From Ciona savignyi (lineage: Eukaryota > Chordata > Ascidiacea > Phlebobranchia > Cionidae), in the NCBI GenBank assembly GCA_000149265.1, contig CH003126.1, positions 1,344,358 to 1,408,357 on the forward strand: DNA of 64,000 bases, given 5' to 3'. Position 1 is the first letter of the stretch. Every line of letters starts with the position of its first letter. A model generated the notes under the pieces. That model did no database searches. It had not been told where the DNA came from and was given only the letters and a program-made list of their open reading frames with translations. Below are positions 1 to 10,800 of this stretch, in pieces. A program made the translations under genes and the position numbers.

Positions 1-64
1 AATAACATCAAATTTTATTAGTCAATTTTTATTTAAATAGTTCTGTTAAAATTTATTTTTATTA

Positions 65-240
65 ATGTAAGGTTTAACGGCCACGTCATTTTTTCCCTAA
101 TTTGTAATGTGTCTATTCACTGTTGTGTTTTAACTACTGTTGTTTTGCCGTTTTATCTTGTCTCCTTAACTTGATATAATTGCTCTATTCTTCTTTATTG
201 TAACTAAGGGGCTAAAAAATAAACTAAAATAAAACTAAAA
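65..240 (+). repeat. LINE-like 3' tail, copy 1
   Basis: The stretch contains TTGTTTTGCCGTTTTATCTT and ends in ATAAACTAAAATAAAACT. It matches 58735-58880, and related tails lie near 14515-14580 and 42120-42215. The shared body and a terminal (AAACT)n-like tail suggest the 3' end of a non-LTR retrotransposon or a SINE that uses it. No reverse-transcriptase coding is seen. Confidence 0.5.
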
Positions 241-299
241 CGATGATACCATGTATATTTCCTCAAACTGAATTTCATATTCCCCATCAATCCCCCCAG

Positions 300-3200
300 A
301 ACCGAAGATCATGAGTGACCTGATCCTGCAACACGTCTTCAACTTGTTGAAGAAAGACGTGTCCGAGTACGGTCGCCATCTGCCCCAGTATTTCTCTGTC
401 TTCGCTATGTATCTTAACCTGGGCGTGGTCAACAGAAAACAGGTAATTTTCAGATGTTCAAGCACAAGGGTTTAAGAAGTGCAGCTTACACCCTAAAGCA
501 GTGGTTCTCGATCTTTTTGCCCTCATGGCGTACCTGAGACCATCTACGAAAGCGAACGGGCGCACTTTGCATGGAAAGTCAAAACAATATGCTAAATTCG
601 CAAAACGTTACAATGGAAAAGAACGAACTAGACACTAACCATTTAGTAGTTTATGTTCTATGCACGCTCATGTTGTAAATTTACGTAATGCAAGTGTGGC
701 GCACCTAGCTAACCCTTGCGGCCCACCATTTGAGATACACTGCCCTAGAGAGACAACCTAAAGCATAGGGTGTATTGTGTATGATAAACACATTGCTTTA
801 GTTGTAATAAACCTAGAGGATGATATACGTGTTCTTTTGGGTTTGTGTAATGCAGTTTAGTTACCACACCGATGACTTTCAATTAACACCCCCATTGTCG
901 GATTAACATGGCTATTGTGGTGTGTATGCTGACGACATTGCTTTAATTGTTTAACGTAGCTGTTTAGCTTAAAGGTTGGTGTTTTGCCCAAAGTTTTTCT
1001 AGCTAGTCGTTTCTGTTCTTATAAAAGTAACTTAGTGCACACTGACTAAAACCAACATTAGGCACACTTTATTGAATTGTAGGAATGACTGAATCATACA
1101 CAGCACACTGCAATAGCTTCCTAAACCCACAGGGAATAAAGTACCCTTAAACCATGTAATAACACTTGGTTTCAACATTAACTGAATAACATACGATTTA
1201 TTCAAAAAAATCTCTTCCTTTCAGCTTCTACAGCTGCAGGTGCCGCATTACTTCATTCTTACAGCGTTGGACGACGGACCAGGTCCCCCCATCAAGTACC
1301 AATACGCTGAGCTTAACAAGCTTTACCAGGTGGTGTCGCTGTTGGTACGATGCTGCAACGTCTCTCAGCACTGCACAAGCTCAAAACCAGGTGTGTGGGG
1401 GGTGGTGCTGCAGTGTGTGTGTGTATGCAGTGTGTGTGTGTGTTTATAGTTTGTGTGTAAATTTACCACATTGGCAGGTAAAGACATGTCCACAAAATAA
1501 AAAATGAAGACATGTCCACAAAATAAAGAATGAAGAAAATGTCCAAAAATTCCAAAAAAAATTGAATATTTTGTTCAACAAAATAAAGAAAATGTCCAAA
1601 AATTCCCAAAAAATGAATATTTTGTTCCACAAAATAAAGAATAAAGAAAATGTCCAAAAATTCCAAAAAATTGAATATTTTGTTGCCCTGACTTTATAAA
1701 GTTTTTAAACCCATAGAATTTCAATTTGTAATTTAAAGTGTAAATAATTAAACACGTTTGAACACAGCATACATCCAGTCTAATAATAATCTTTAAATTA
1801 TTCGAAAAAATAATAAACACCAATAATGGTAGCATGTGAGTATTTTTAACTTGTTTTGTATTGGATTCGGTTGTTTCAAATTTCCACATTTTAGCATTGA
1901 CCGTTTTTAACCCTATGCAGCTCAAACCCCCCTTCCGAACCCATTTGGGGACCGCACGATCACGCAGCCCATCATGGCACTCCAGAGCAACGTGGTAGAG
2001 CTCCTGATGACCAACAAAAGCTATGTGAAGAAGATAGTGGAAGATGGGAGCAATACTGATGAAACGCTTAATTTATTGAAGTAAGTGTTGTTGGTACTCT
2101 TCTGTCTGTTGGGTTTTCGCTTTATGACTGTTTTTCCAGTATTTCTGAAGTTTTTTGCTTGGTTGCGGCACTGAGTTTTGAACTTAGGTTCTATTGGAGG
2201 GAAACTATAAAAATTGAAAAGTAGAAATAGTAAACTAAACTTATTGTGAGGTCTGGTAAAACTAAAAAAAGAAACTGCACACTAAACCGTAAAGTTGGGA
2301 GTTAATTTTCCTCTTTTTTGACTTCTGCTTCCCTACAACTCCACACACTATTTAAAATTAAAGTCACCGTTGTCACATAACAAAACATACTTCATTTAAG
2401 TTCGACCGGTTTGTCTGGTGGTTTAGTGCGACGCCTTTCAACCAAAAGGTCAAAGATTCGAAACTGGCTGTTAGCTAGTCAGTTGTTTCCTTGGGCAAGG
2501 CACTTAACGGACATTGCCTGAACCAAGGGATTAATGGGTTTTACATGTGTATTATATACAACACACTGCAATAGCTCCGGTAACCCGACGGTGGGCGCGA
2601 GGTGATCGGACAATTGCCCTTGTGTTAACCCCTTGGATTTCCCATTCACGAGGATAAACATGAATATCATCCTATTCCCTCAGATTCCTGTGTTGGGAGA
2701 ATCCTCAGATGTCGCGTGTGGTTCTAAGTGAGCTGTTGTGGCAGATTGCGTACTCCTACACCTACGAGCTCCGTCCTCATCTCGATCTCCTCCTCCAGAT
2801 GCTCATGCTGGAGGACTCCTGGCAGCATCAGAGGTAACCCACTTGGTGGCGCTCTTGGTGGTGTTCCAATTTTTCTTGTGTTAAAGATTCGGTGGTGTGG
2901 CCGAATGGTTAAACGCGACCGATACATATACAGACTCCTATACAAAAAACGGTCCTTGTGAATTGTGAATCATGTGAATCATGGGCTCGAATCTTGACTC
3001 GGTAAAAAAAAAACATTTGTACGTTCATGTGACTGGTTAACGCGACCGATACATATACCGACTCTTATACAAAAAAACGGTCCTAGTGACGAGCCCATCA
3101 TTTGGAACTTGGCACAGTAAAAAAAAAACAAAAAAGATACTTTTTTTTATTTAATACTCACTAAATCCTTCGTTAAACCAGTCGATAAGGGTTGGAACAA

Positions 3201-5950
3201 GCACACCCATGCCCCCCCCCATGCCCCCTCCAAAAATAAATTAATTCTAAATCATTTAACCACAATCAGGATCATCAACACACTCAAAGGGATACCAGAC
3301 GACCGAGATGGACTCTTTACCACCATCCAGCGGTCGAAGGCTCACTACGCGAAACGAGCGTACCAGTGCATCAAATGCATGACCACGTTGTTCAGTAGCT
3401 GCCCCGTGGCTTACCAGCTTCTGCTCAATAATGGGGAACTGAAGCGCAGATGGGCGATGAGCGTAGAATGGTATGTTTGTGTAGTAGGCCGTGGGCGAGG
3501 TTGGTTAAGGACAAATTGGGTGAGATTACCATAATGACACAAGCAATCATTTAGCGAGTTGTTTCAATTTGACCTTCTTTAATCTGCCGGTCTGCTAGTA
3601 CTACTACTAGGTGGTCAAGTAGAATAAAGTATCCAATAGGCTTCCCATGAATTTTTTTTAGATAATTTTAGCTAAGTGCCCTGCTTTTGGATACAACTTT
3701 CAGACCCAGCGGTTGTTTAAGGAAATACAACAATCTAAGTTTCAAGTTTCGACCACATTGTTCAATCAGTGTTGCTCGTCAACAGGTTGGGTGATGAACT
3801 AGACCGGCGGTCTTACGGATCCGGCAACACTGCTCAATACAATTACAACAATTGGTCACCACCTGCACCATCGAATGAATCGGCCAACGGATACTTTCTA
3901 GAACATTCTCAAAGCGCTAAGCACACGTTGGCCAAGGCGTGTGAACTTTGCCCAGTTGAAGTGAGTCATGTGATTGATTGTCCATGTTGTAATAATTGAA
4001 TAGGAAGATATTCATGTTTATCCATGTAAATAATAAAAATTAAGCGGCGTTACCAGATTACCTCGCACCCACCGTCGGGTTACCGGAGCTATTGCAGTGT
4101 TTTGTGTATGATTGATACATTCTTTCAATTTGGTAAAACCCATTAATCCGCTGGGTTCTGACAATTTTTTTTATAGACTGTACAAGCATAAGTTATCATT
4201 TTATTTCTCTTTTTTTGCGTTTTTTGAGACATGTTATTTACCAAAGAAAAAAAGTCTAAAAACGGTCTTAGGGGTTTATAACAAGTCTTATAAATAAAAG
4301 GTTTGTATTAAAATTGAAGGAAGTTATCAAATACAACACACTATAATAAATCTGGTAAACCGACAGTGGTTTTCCTGTATAATAACACTCCCTGTTTTTT
4401 CGTTTTTCATATCATATTTTGAGATTCATAAAACCTGTGTTGCCGAATCATGATTTAAGAATTAAAAAAACAGTGTTGCCGAATCATGATTTAAGAATTA
4501 AAAAAACAGTGTTGCCGAATCATGATTTAAGAATTAAAAAAAACAGTGTTGCCAAATCATGATTTTAACTTCTCTTTCCTGGAACGCAGGAGCCGGACGA
4601 ACTTGAAGTCACAGAGGAGACGGAGAGTGAGATACCGATCCCGAACGACCCAACTGTGGTCACCCAGTATACCCCCGATAATGAACAGGTTGGTTAATCG
4701 GGGGGAAAAAAGTGGCAATCGATGTCGCAAAGGCATATTTTCCTACCATTTGTCGTTGACTTGTGGCGTTTGACGCATGACCTATGCCGCGTGATTTATG
4801 GCGGGTGGCGAGTGACGCCTGTTGTCAGCTAACTTACGTATGACGGGTAACGTAAGGTGTGTATTAAATTTCAAAGTGTCACCCCACATATGCTCCCCCT
4901 TATTACTAATGAGTGACAAGAGGTTTCTATAAAATACAACGTTCCGGAGTCGTGTGTTATCTATTGCATTGCGATGTTAATACAGAAAACAAGTCAATTT
5001 TGTCCAACCCAAATGCTTCACATTAGTTTTTTAAGAGACTTTGTAAGCACCAATCCAATTATTCACACAAATCAATTACATTTGGATGTTAAGTTGCGAG
5101 CTTAAGTGGTCACAATGGCCAAGTAATTTAATCAGCCAAAATAATGCCCTTTAGTCGTCGTTATTTTTTAGCATTTATTAATCGTATTTTGTAAGCCCAA
5201 GAATCGAAAAAAACTGACCAAACTGAAGTCAAACCACAATTTTATCTTTACAAAGGGTATTTTATCATAATGTGTAAATTAGATAATTATTTTTTGCCTA
5301 GTATTAAATACAGTACCAATAAATAAAACACTTCACAAAAACGGGAATAGAAAAAACGTTGAACAGTCGTTAAAACACGTCATTATATACATTTTATTGT
5401 CAGCCATGTGCATAAACATAATGTATATTTTTCATAGAATTGGATACTTGTGTTTTTATGTTTAAGTCTAGCAGACTAACATAACCGCTGTATGGTGCAT
5501 TACCTAAAACTACGAAAAAGTTATCAGGGTAAAAATTGATCCAGGCACCCGTCTGCTTTGACATTTGCCCTTATCCCCTCACTTAACCACGGTACTCGCG
5601 ACCAAACAAGTCGCTCGCTGTTCGATTGTGTTTATCGGCAAGGCACTTAACAAACACCCGCTGAACCCAGTGGATTATTGGGCTCAATTAAAACAGTATC
5701 AATGTCCTAATCACATATAACACACTGCAATAACTACGTGAACTGGATGGTGGGCGTTAGTTATTAAACGATACCGTGAAAAACCCGTCAGTCGGATTTT
5801 CCCACCTGTCAGGATAGAAATGACACCTCAATCCATCCATATTTTTGCTGGTTGGTTAAACATTTTTCCAATTCCCATCTTCTAACACTAAAACTTGGAT
5901 ATTTGCAGCAAAGCAACAAAACAAGTGAAAACAAGCTCGAAGAGACATGA
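300..5950 (+). CDS. USP9X: USP9X/FAF-X deubiquitinase, C-terminal part (5' partial)
   Basis: Exons are 300-442, 1225-1390, 1921-2080, 2684-2833, 3270-3470, 3786-3960, 4590-4688 and 5909-5950. All junctions are GT/AG and phases agree, giving 377 residues and a TGA stop. The product follows the C-terminus of vertebrate USP9X closely: [63 protein letters not shown] and LAKACELCP are all recognisable. USP9X is a large cysteine protease that removes ubiquitin from many cytoplasmic substrates. Its catalytic UCH domain lies before this segment, so no active-site residue is in the window. The acidic tail after LAKACELCP is much shorter and less conserved than in vertebrates. The last coding exon has only 42 bases and follows a 1.2-kb intron. 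The residue count is for the window only. Confidence 0.95.
499..742 (+). mobile_element. hAT-like MITE, family 1 (short copy)
   Basis: Ends are CAGTGGTTCTCGATC and its inverted match TTGAGATACACTG. The flanks CCCTAAAG (491-498) and CCCTAGAG (743-750) are an 8-bp target duplication with one mismatch, as expected for hAT elements. It is non-coding and sits in a USP9X intron. It aligns with the reverse complement of 40300-40633 but lacks about 90 internal bases. Confidence 0.85.
743..1224. other. USP9X intron remainder
   Basis: Holds scattered decayed fragments of the main SINE, for example around 755-835 and 1085-1125. No gene is seen. Confidence 0.4.
1403..1446 (+). repeat. TG microsatellite
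   Basis: Mostly TG dinucleotides starting about 12 bases inside the intron after the USP9X exon that ends at 1390. Confidence 0.8.
1475..1687. repeat. Minisatellite in a USP9X intron
   Basis: Irregular tandem copies of a 45-60 base unit built from GTCCA(C/A)AAAATAAAGAA, AATGTCCAAAAATTCC and TTGAATATTTTGTT. Units differ in length and in point changes. Open reading frames here are artefacts of the repeat. Confidence 0.8.
2402..2678 (+). mobile_element. tRNA-derived SINE (type A), near full length
   Basis: The best copy for describing the family. The head resembles a tRNA gene: an A-box-like GTCTGGTGGTTTAGTGCG, then a B-box-like GATTCGAAACTGG. It continues with CCTTGGGCAAGGCACTTAACG, ACACACTGCAATAGCTCCGG and GGTGGGCGCGAGGTGATC, and ends in GATAAACATGAATATC plus a TATCC-type tail. 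Here the tail lies directly before the USP9X splice acceptor at 2683. Confidence 0.9.
2883..3125 (+). mobile_element. tRNA-derived SINE (type B), two tandem copies
   Basis: Copies at about 2883-3012 and 3030-3125. Each has an A-box-like TGGCCGAATGGTTAA, the body CGCGACCGATACATATA and ACGGTCCT, a B-box-like GGGCTCGAATCTTG and an A-rich tail. The head resembles class II (Leu/Ser) tRNAs. The second copy is decayed at its B box. Confidence 0.75.
3999..4165 (-). mobile_element. SINE type A fragment
   Basis: Inverted copy from the tail to CCGCTGGGTTCTGAC, lacking the tRNA-like head; it begins about 40 bases after a USP9X exon. Confidence 0.8.
4440..4562 (+). repeat. 44-base tandem repeat beside a USP9X exon
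   Basis: About three copies of GTGTTGCCGAATCATGATTTAAGAATTAAAAAAACA, nearly identical. The array ends some 28 bases before the exon at 4590, so it occupies the branch-point region of that intron. Confidence 0.85.
5595..5830 (+). mobile_element. SINE type A, decayed
   Basis: Recognised by GGCAAGGCACTTAAC, AACCCAGTGGATTA, ACACACTGCAATAAC and CAGGATAGAAATGA; several internal changes. It lies in the last USP9X intron. Confidence 0.7.
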
Positions 5951-6562
5951 TGAGGGTGATGACGCAACTGGGGAATCCCCCTAAACACAGCGCCCGGTTG
6001 TTTGCCTTAATTCGGTCGTTCGCTTTAACCGCTGGACCAGCAGTCTCCACGACTCTAAGCTTCCGCGTAAATCGTTCAATTTTTTATTTCCGTGAAAATT
6101 ATTTATTTTCTCCTTACTGGTGTAGTGATTACTGTTTCGTAACAATGCGACCCGTCAGTTCAGACGACTTTTGGTCATATATTATCTCGTTCGCCACCCC
6201 GGTGGAAATCGGGTCGAAAACGCGGTTAATTTGTCTTTGAAAATTATTTCCGGGAAATTCTCTGTACAGGTACGGGTACACAGCAATTTTCTGTGGCTTC
6301 TGCGGTCGCCACGTACCCTTACAGCGTCTAGGTAATTACCAAGCAGCTTTTGATAACTGTAGCTGTGCCGAAAAAAAGTTCCGGAATCGAATTATGTGAC
6401 ACGAACCGATATCATGCACTAGTTCCGACAAACGCTTCTGCTCATTTAATTGCACTGCGGGACGACTGCGCGGTAACGGTCGTGTCGAAGTTGTAAAATG
6501 TTTACGTTTTTACTGCAGCATTTACTGGTCGAAGTATTGTCGATCAGCAACACGTATATACG

Positions 6563-6568
6563 AATAAA
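6563..6568 (+). terminator. Poly(A) signal of USP9X
   Basis: An AATAAA hexamer lies about 610 bases after the USP9X stop codon, with no earlier hexamer seen between. The 3' UTR would run from 5951 to about 6590 and contains no SINE or MITE. Confidence 0.6.
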
Positions 6569-6704
6569 ACTCTTGTCGACGCAATTGCAACTCTTTTTGG
6601 TTGTTTGTCGTCTTATTGTTTGACTTAAAGGCCAGTTTGGTAGATATTTACAAATGAAAATAAGGCGGAACGAAAGCGAGTGAAGATGATCATTAAAATA
6701 CAGA

Positions 6705-6905
6705 TAATAGGGTTTCGGGGGTTTGTTTTAGTCTTAAAATATCCTTTTGGGGTGATAGTTTTGTTTTTAAAATATCCCATTAAATCAATATGGCGGTTAG
6801 TTTTAGTTTTAAATATCCTCTTAAAAGATTTTGGGGGTTAGTTTATTTAGTTTTGAAATCTCCTCTTAAGGATTTTGGGGGGTTGGGTGTTAGTCTTAAA
6901 ATTAA
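6705..6905 (+). repeat. Decayed tandem repeat
   Basis: About four diverged copies of a 45-65 base unit, TTTTGGGGGTTAGTTT followed by AGTTTTAAAATATCC and TCTTAA. Confidence 0.6.
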
Positions 6906-7616
6906 CCTCTATTAAACTAAAGGAAAGGTGTTTATTCCTTTAGTGGGAAATTTCTACCGATGTTCGTTTTGTTATTGTCTTCTGTGAATTAAGAAAAAGG
7001 TTTTTAGATTCTTTAGAATGGAAATAGGTAGAACCGAAAGGAGGGTACGGGATCATACGGTTGGTAATCTTTAATAGTTATAGTCTTTGTGTTTCCTTAT
7101 AAAAAAACACAAGTATCCTGTCCTACTCGGTTAATTCTATTTTAGTAATCAGTAAAAATGTAATTAATGTTAAAAAATATTTTATTTGGAGCTGAATAAC
7201 GCAAACGACACAACTGCAGAATTTAGCCTCGATCGAACCAGCAAGATGACAAAACTCTGACATGACAGTGGCTTATGGCTGTTATCTAGCGCTCTGCTCG
7301 TCACAAAACAAAAATATATATCGCTTTAAAAATTGAAAAAGATTTCCTTTCTGGAATTATGTGTCAGGTTTTATACATATTGGTTAGGCGAATTCGTATT
7401 CACTGTGGAGCAAAATGACGACGATAGAAAAACAGGGCAAAAACCCTTTTCAATACAACTATCTCGCGGCACCGTTACCGTGATTTGCAATATGTGCACA
7501 CTAAGTGGAACTTATAAATCACCGATTTAAAATCATTGAATTAATATGGATTTTCAATTTGAAAGGATAGAAATCACAAAAATAACGAATTCGATTGCGG
7601 GCAAAAGTTATCTAAT

Positions 7617-7722
7617 GAATAGGGTCGTGTGACCGAACGGTTAACGAGACCGATATATTCCAATTATTTAAAAAAAGGACGAGATTATCATGGGCTCGAA
7701 CCTTAACCTGTTAAACAAATTA
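7617..7722 (+). mobile_element. SINE type B copy
   Basis: GTGACCGAACGGTTAACGAG and ATGGGCTCGAACCTTAACC mark the tRNA-like boxes. Confidence 0.7.
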
Positions 7723-7874
7723 TACAATGATAAACTCGGGCAAATTCTGTAATGCGGATTTGACATACCACAATATAACTGACAAATCCAATCATTTCAA
7801 ATTAGCCAGACAAGGAATTGAATGAAGTCATGGATATAAAAGGTAAAACAACGCGAAACATAGAAACAGTATAT

Positions 7875-10800
7875 TTATCGGCTCGTTCGATGTGAATCCG
7901 CACGAAACAGCCGTTTAAACGCCGAACGAAAGTCTTTATTGAAAGCTGTGTACAAGACTGGGTTGAGTGCACTGTTGAGGTAACCCAACCAGAAGAAAAC
8001 TTTGAACAGAGTGTTGTTGAGACAGCAGTTGCGACAGATTGCGTAGATCGAGTAAGTCTGCAAAGTGGTGAGTCGGGTTAGTACGTTCAATAGGGCAACA
8101 CTAAAAGGAGGGAACGAGCAACGGAGGGAAACTGCTCACTAAAATTACGGAAACTAATTTAAACCCTACTATAACCACTAATATCGACCCCAGAACTAAA
8201 CCTAACTCCAACCCTATGTTTAAAACTAACTTTAATGTAATAATCTTCATTTTAGTATGCAGTTTCCCTACTTCCCGCCTTCCCGCTTTCCCTCCCTTTA
8301 GTTTTCTCCCGTTCAATACCAATTAGTGGTAATTTGGGTTGGTGCAAATGGTGATGGGCTCGAAACTTATCGGTAACTAGTTTGTCGTGTCCCTCGTCAG
8401 GACAATTATTGGATGTTGAAGAAAGCCCAAAGTATTATTAGTGGGATTTACAAAGACTGTAGACATGGCCCCATCGTAATTAATTACAGTAGCTTCGGAC
8501 ACTACTACAAGTTACCTTTAACAGTAATAAATCCTACAACGTTTCCACATAATTTATCCAACAATATCCTTAAAGAACGGTAGTGTGCAAAGTTGTTTAG
8601 GCGACCGATAAATGTACCGATTTCTTAATAAAACGGTATCAGTGTTGAGCCCATCATCGATTCGAAACTTAGACCGATGAAGAAAGCAAACGTTTTGTGT
8701 ATGAAAACGTTTATAGTAACTATCCCATCATAAGTTTAAAACTTAGCTCGGTTTAAAAATGATCTGTATTAGTCTTTTAATGCGTACTTTTCCACCCACC
8801 ATGATAGATATGGCACAACCACCCGTTAAACGTAAAAATTGTTCTCACCAAGAAAAAAGGCATCCAGCATGCCATGAAGCACCCAGTGATTATGCTGATG
8901 ATGCACACGAATCTCCGCTCACGCCGTGACATCGCGTTTGCGCACGAGCTGCGCTGGGACTGGGAACTACTCCTGGAAAGTATCACGATGCATGTGATTG
9001 TATTCATGTTTTATAACCGTGAATGAGTAATTTGGGGAAATTATCACATCGTGAAATTACCGTCAGATTACCTCGCGTCCACCACCAGGTGTGCTCTTAT
9101 CACGTCCACTGCTCTGTGGAATAATGACCACAACAGTCGTGTGGCAGCGTGACATATCAGAAGGCGTTTAACCAATTATTCTTCATATCTCTTAAATTAA
9201 TGCGAACTAACCTCGCAAAAAATGAAACTTAAAATTGAAGCTTGGATCTGCAACTTAAGTGGTAACCCTTCGTACAGCAGAAACTATTTTTAATCAAAAT
9301 AGCTTTGAAACACAATGAACACATTTATTTCCCGAAGCTCTGCTTCTCCCTATTAGAAAACCCCAAAGCTAAACGAGAACACCGACTTGCAAACTAACAC
9401 ATGCTGCTTCCAGTCATACCAATATTGGGGAATCCCCACAATTGTATCTCAGCAAAACGCTCTTCATAATTACTACTTTAGTATCTGCTTCGGTTTAAAT
9501 GATTTACTAACCAATAGCTGACCGGAAAAGACGATGAAAGCGCAAATTACACAACGCAAGCTTTATTTAAAACTAGGAATCGAAAAAAGGTAAACCTTGA
9601 TCCATTACTCTTAAATGGATCCATATGAATTCACCTTTTTTTCAATTAAACAGAACATTGCAGTAAATCTTACAACTATAAACAATGCAGTAAATCTTAC
9701 AACTATAAGCAAGCATTTATAAGTATATATCTTCCGCACCTCGGGTTAAAAAACACATTGTTGATATTTGCACCTCTGGTTAAAAACATAGGCCTAATGT
9801 GCGAATTCCAACTGATTGGCTTTTGTAACTTGTCTTCCAAAGGGACGGAAAGTAGTGGACTCGAAACCAACTACCAGCATGTCGTATTTATCCTCGGGCA
9901 AGGCACTTAGCGAACGGTGCCGGAATTTAATGAATTAAAGGGTTGATCAATATCCGTCGCAATGTATTATTCAACGAACTAAAGTCTGGTTGCCTGCCTA
10001 TGGGACCGGTAATCTGACGATTACCCATGTTATAACGTCCTCTCCGTTATCCCACCCATGATGATTTACATGAGTATCCTATTACATTGATTTCCAAAAC
10101 GAAATTAGTGCTATGTACTCCTAATACAATTTTGCTTAAACTACACATACAAAATACTTTTTTTTTATTTTTCATTATAATATTATATATGTTTAATGTA
10201 AAGTCGACCTCGTGGATGTTTCTAGACACGTTTATTAATAAATGAACATGCAAAAAAAACGAAAATTGCTACAGAATGTGGAAAATAGTTCAAAATATTG
10301 GATATAAAATGAACCATTCTTGTATTTTTTTAACAGGTTAAGTTTCGAACCAATAGTTTGCTCATCACTACGAGCGTTTTTTATGTATATAAAGAAATCG
10401 TTATATTTATTGGTTGTGTTAACAAGTCGGCCACAAGACTTGAACCGAACAAGTCGGTTATTGGATAATGCTAGATCGACACACTACGGTTTGGCGGAAA
10501 TTTTTTTCGGACTAGGTTTGCAGACCGTGATGGACTCGTTTGTTTTTATCAAAATCTGTATATCAATCGGTGGCTTTAACCATTGGTCCACGCCACTATT
10601 CAATAGGGCATTTGTTTGTTATATTATATATAATATATTTACCAGCTTATAACCGTCAACGTAATGCTCGAGTGTTGATTCGGCCTTAAACACAGTCTTG
10701 ATTAGCCTTGCCTTACGTTAATTTCATTTTTCGATATATATATTAATAATTCATATACCCAATAATAGCACACCCTTTAAATGAACCAAAGTGTATTAAT

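Larger units (their letters stand above)
6600..7874. other. Gap between USP9X and the receptor (tail-to-tail)
   Basis: No gene is supported here. It holds a decayed tandem repeat at 6705-6905 and a type B SINE at 7617-7722. A 65-residue reading frame at 7333-7530 shows no family features. Confidence 0.6.

Noticed and set aside
1444-1925. Several overlapping Phe/Ile-rich minus-strand frames
   Set aside because: They are translations of the AT-rich minisatellite in a USP9X intron.
2883-3012. A possible functional tRNA gene (A- and B-box-like blocks)
   Set aside because: No cloverleaf forms, and the same block with an A-rich tail recurs many times, so it is a SINE head.
10320-10652. 110-residue plus-strand reading frame
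   Set aside because: It is covered by two decayed type B SINE copies and shows no conserved domain.
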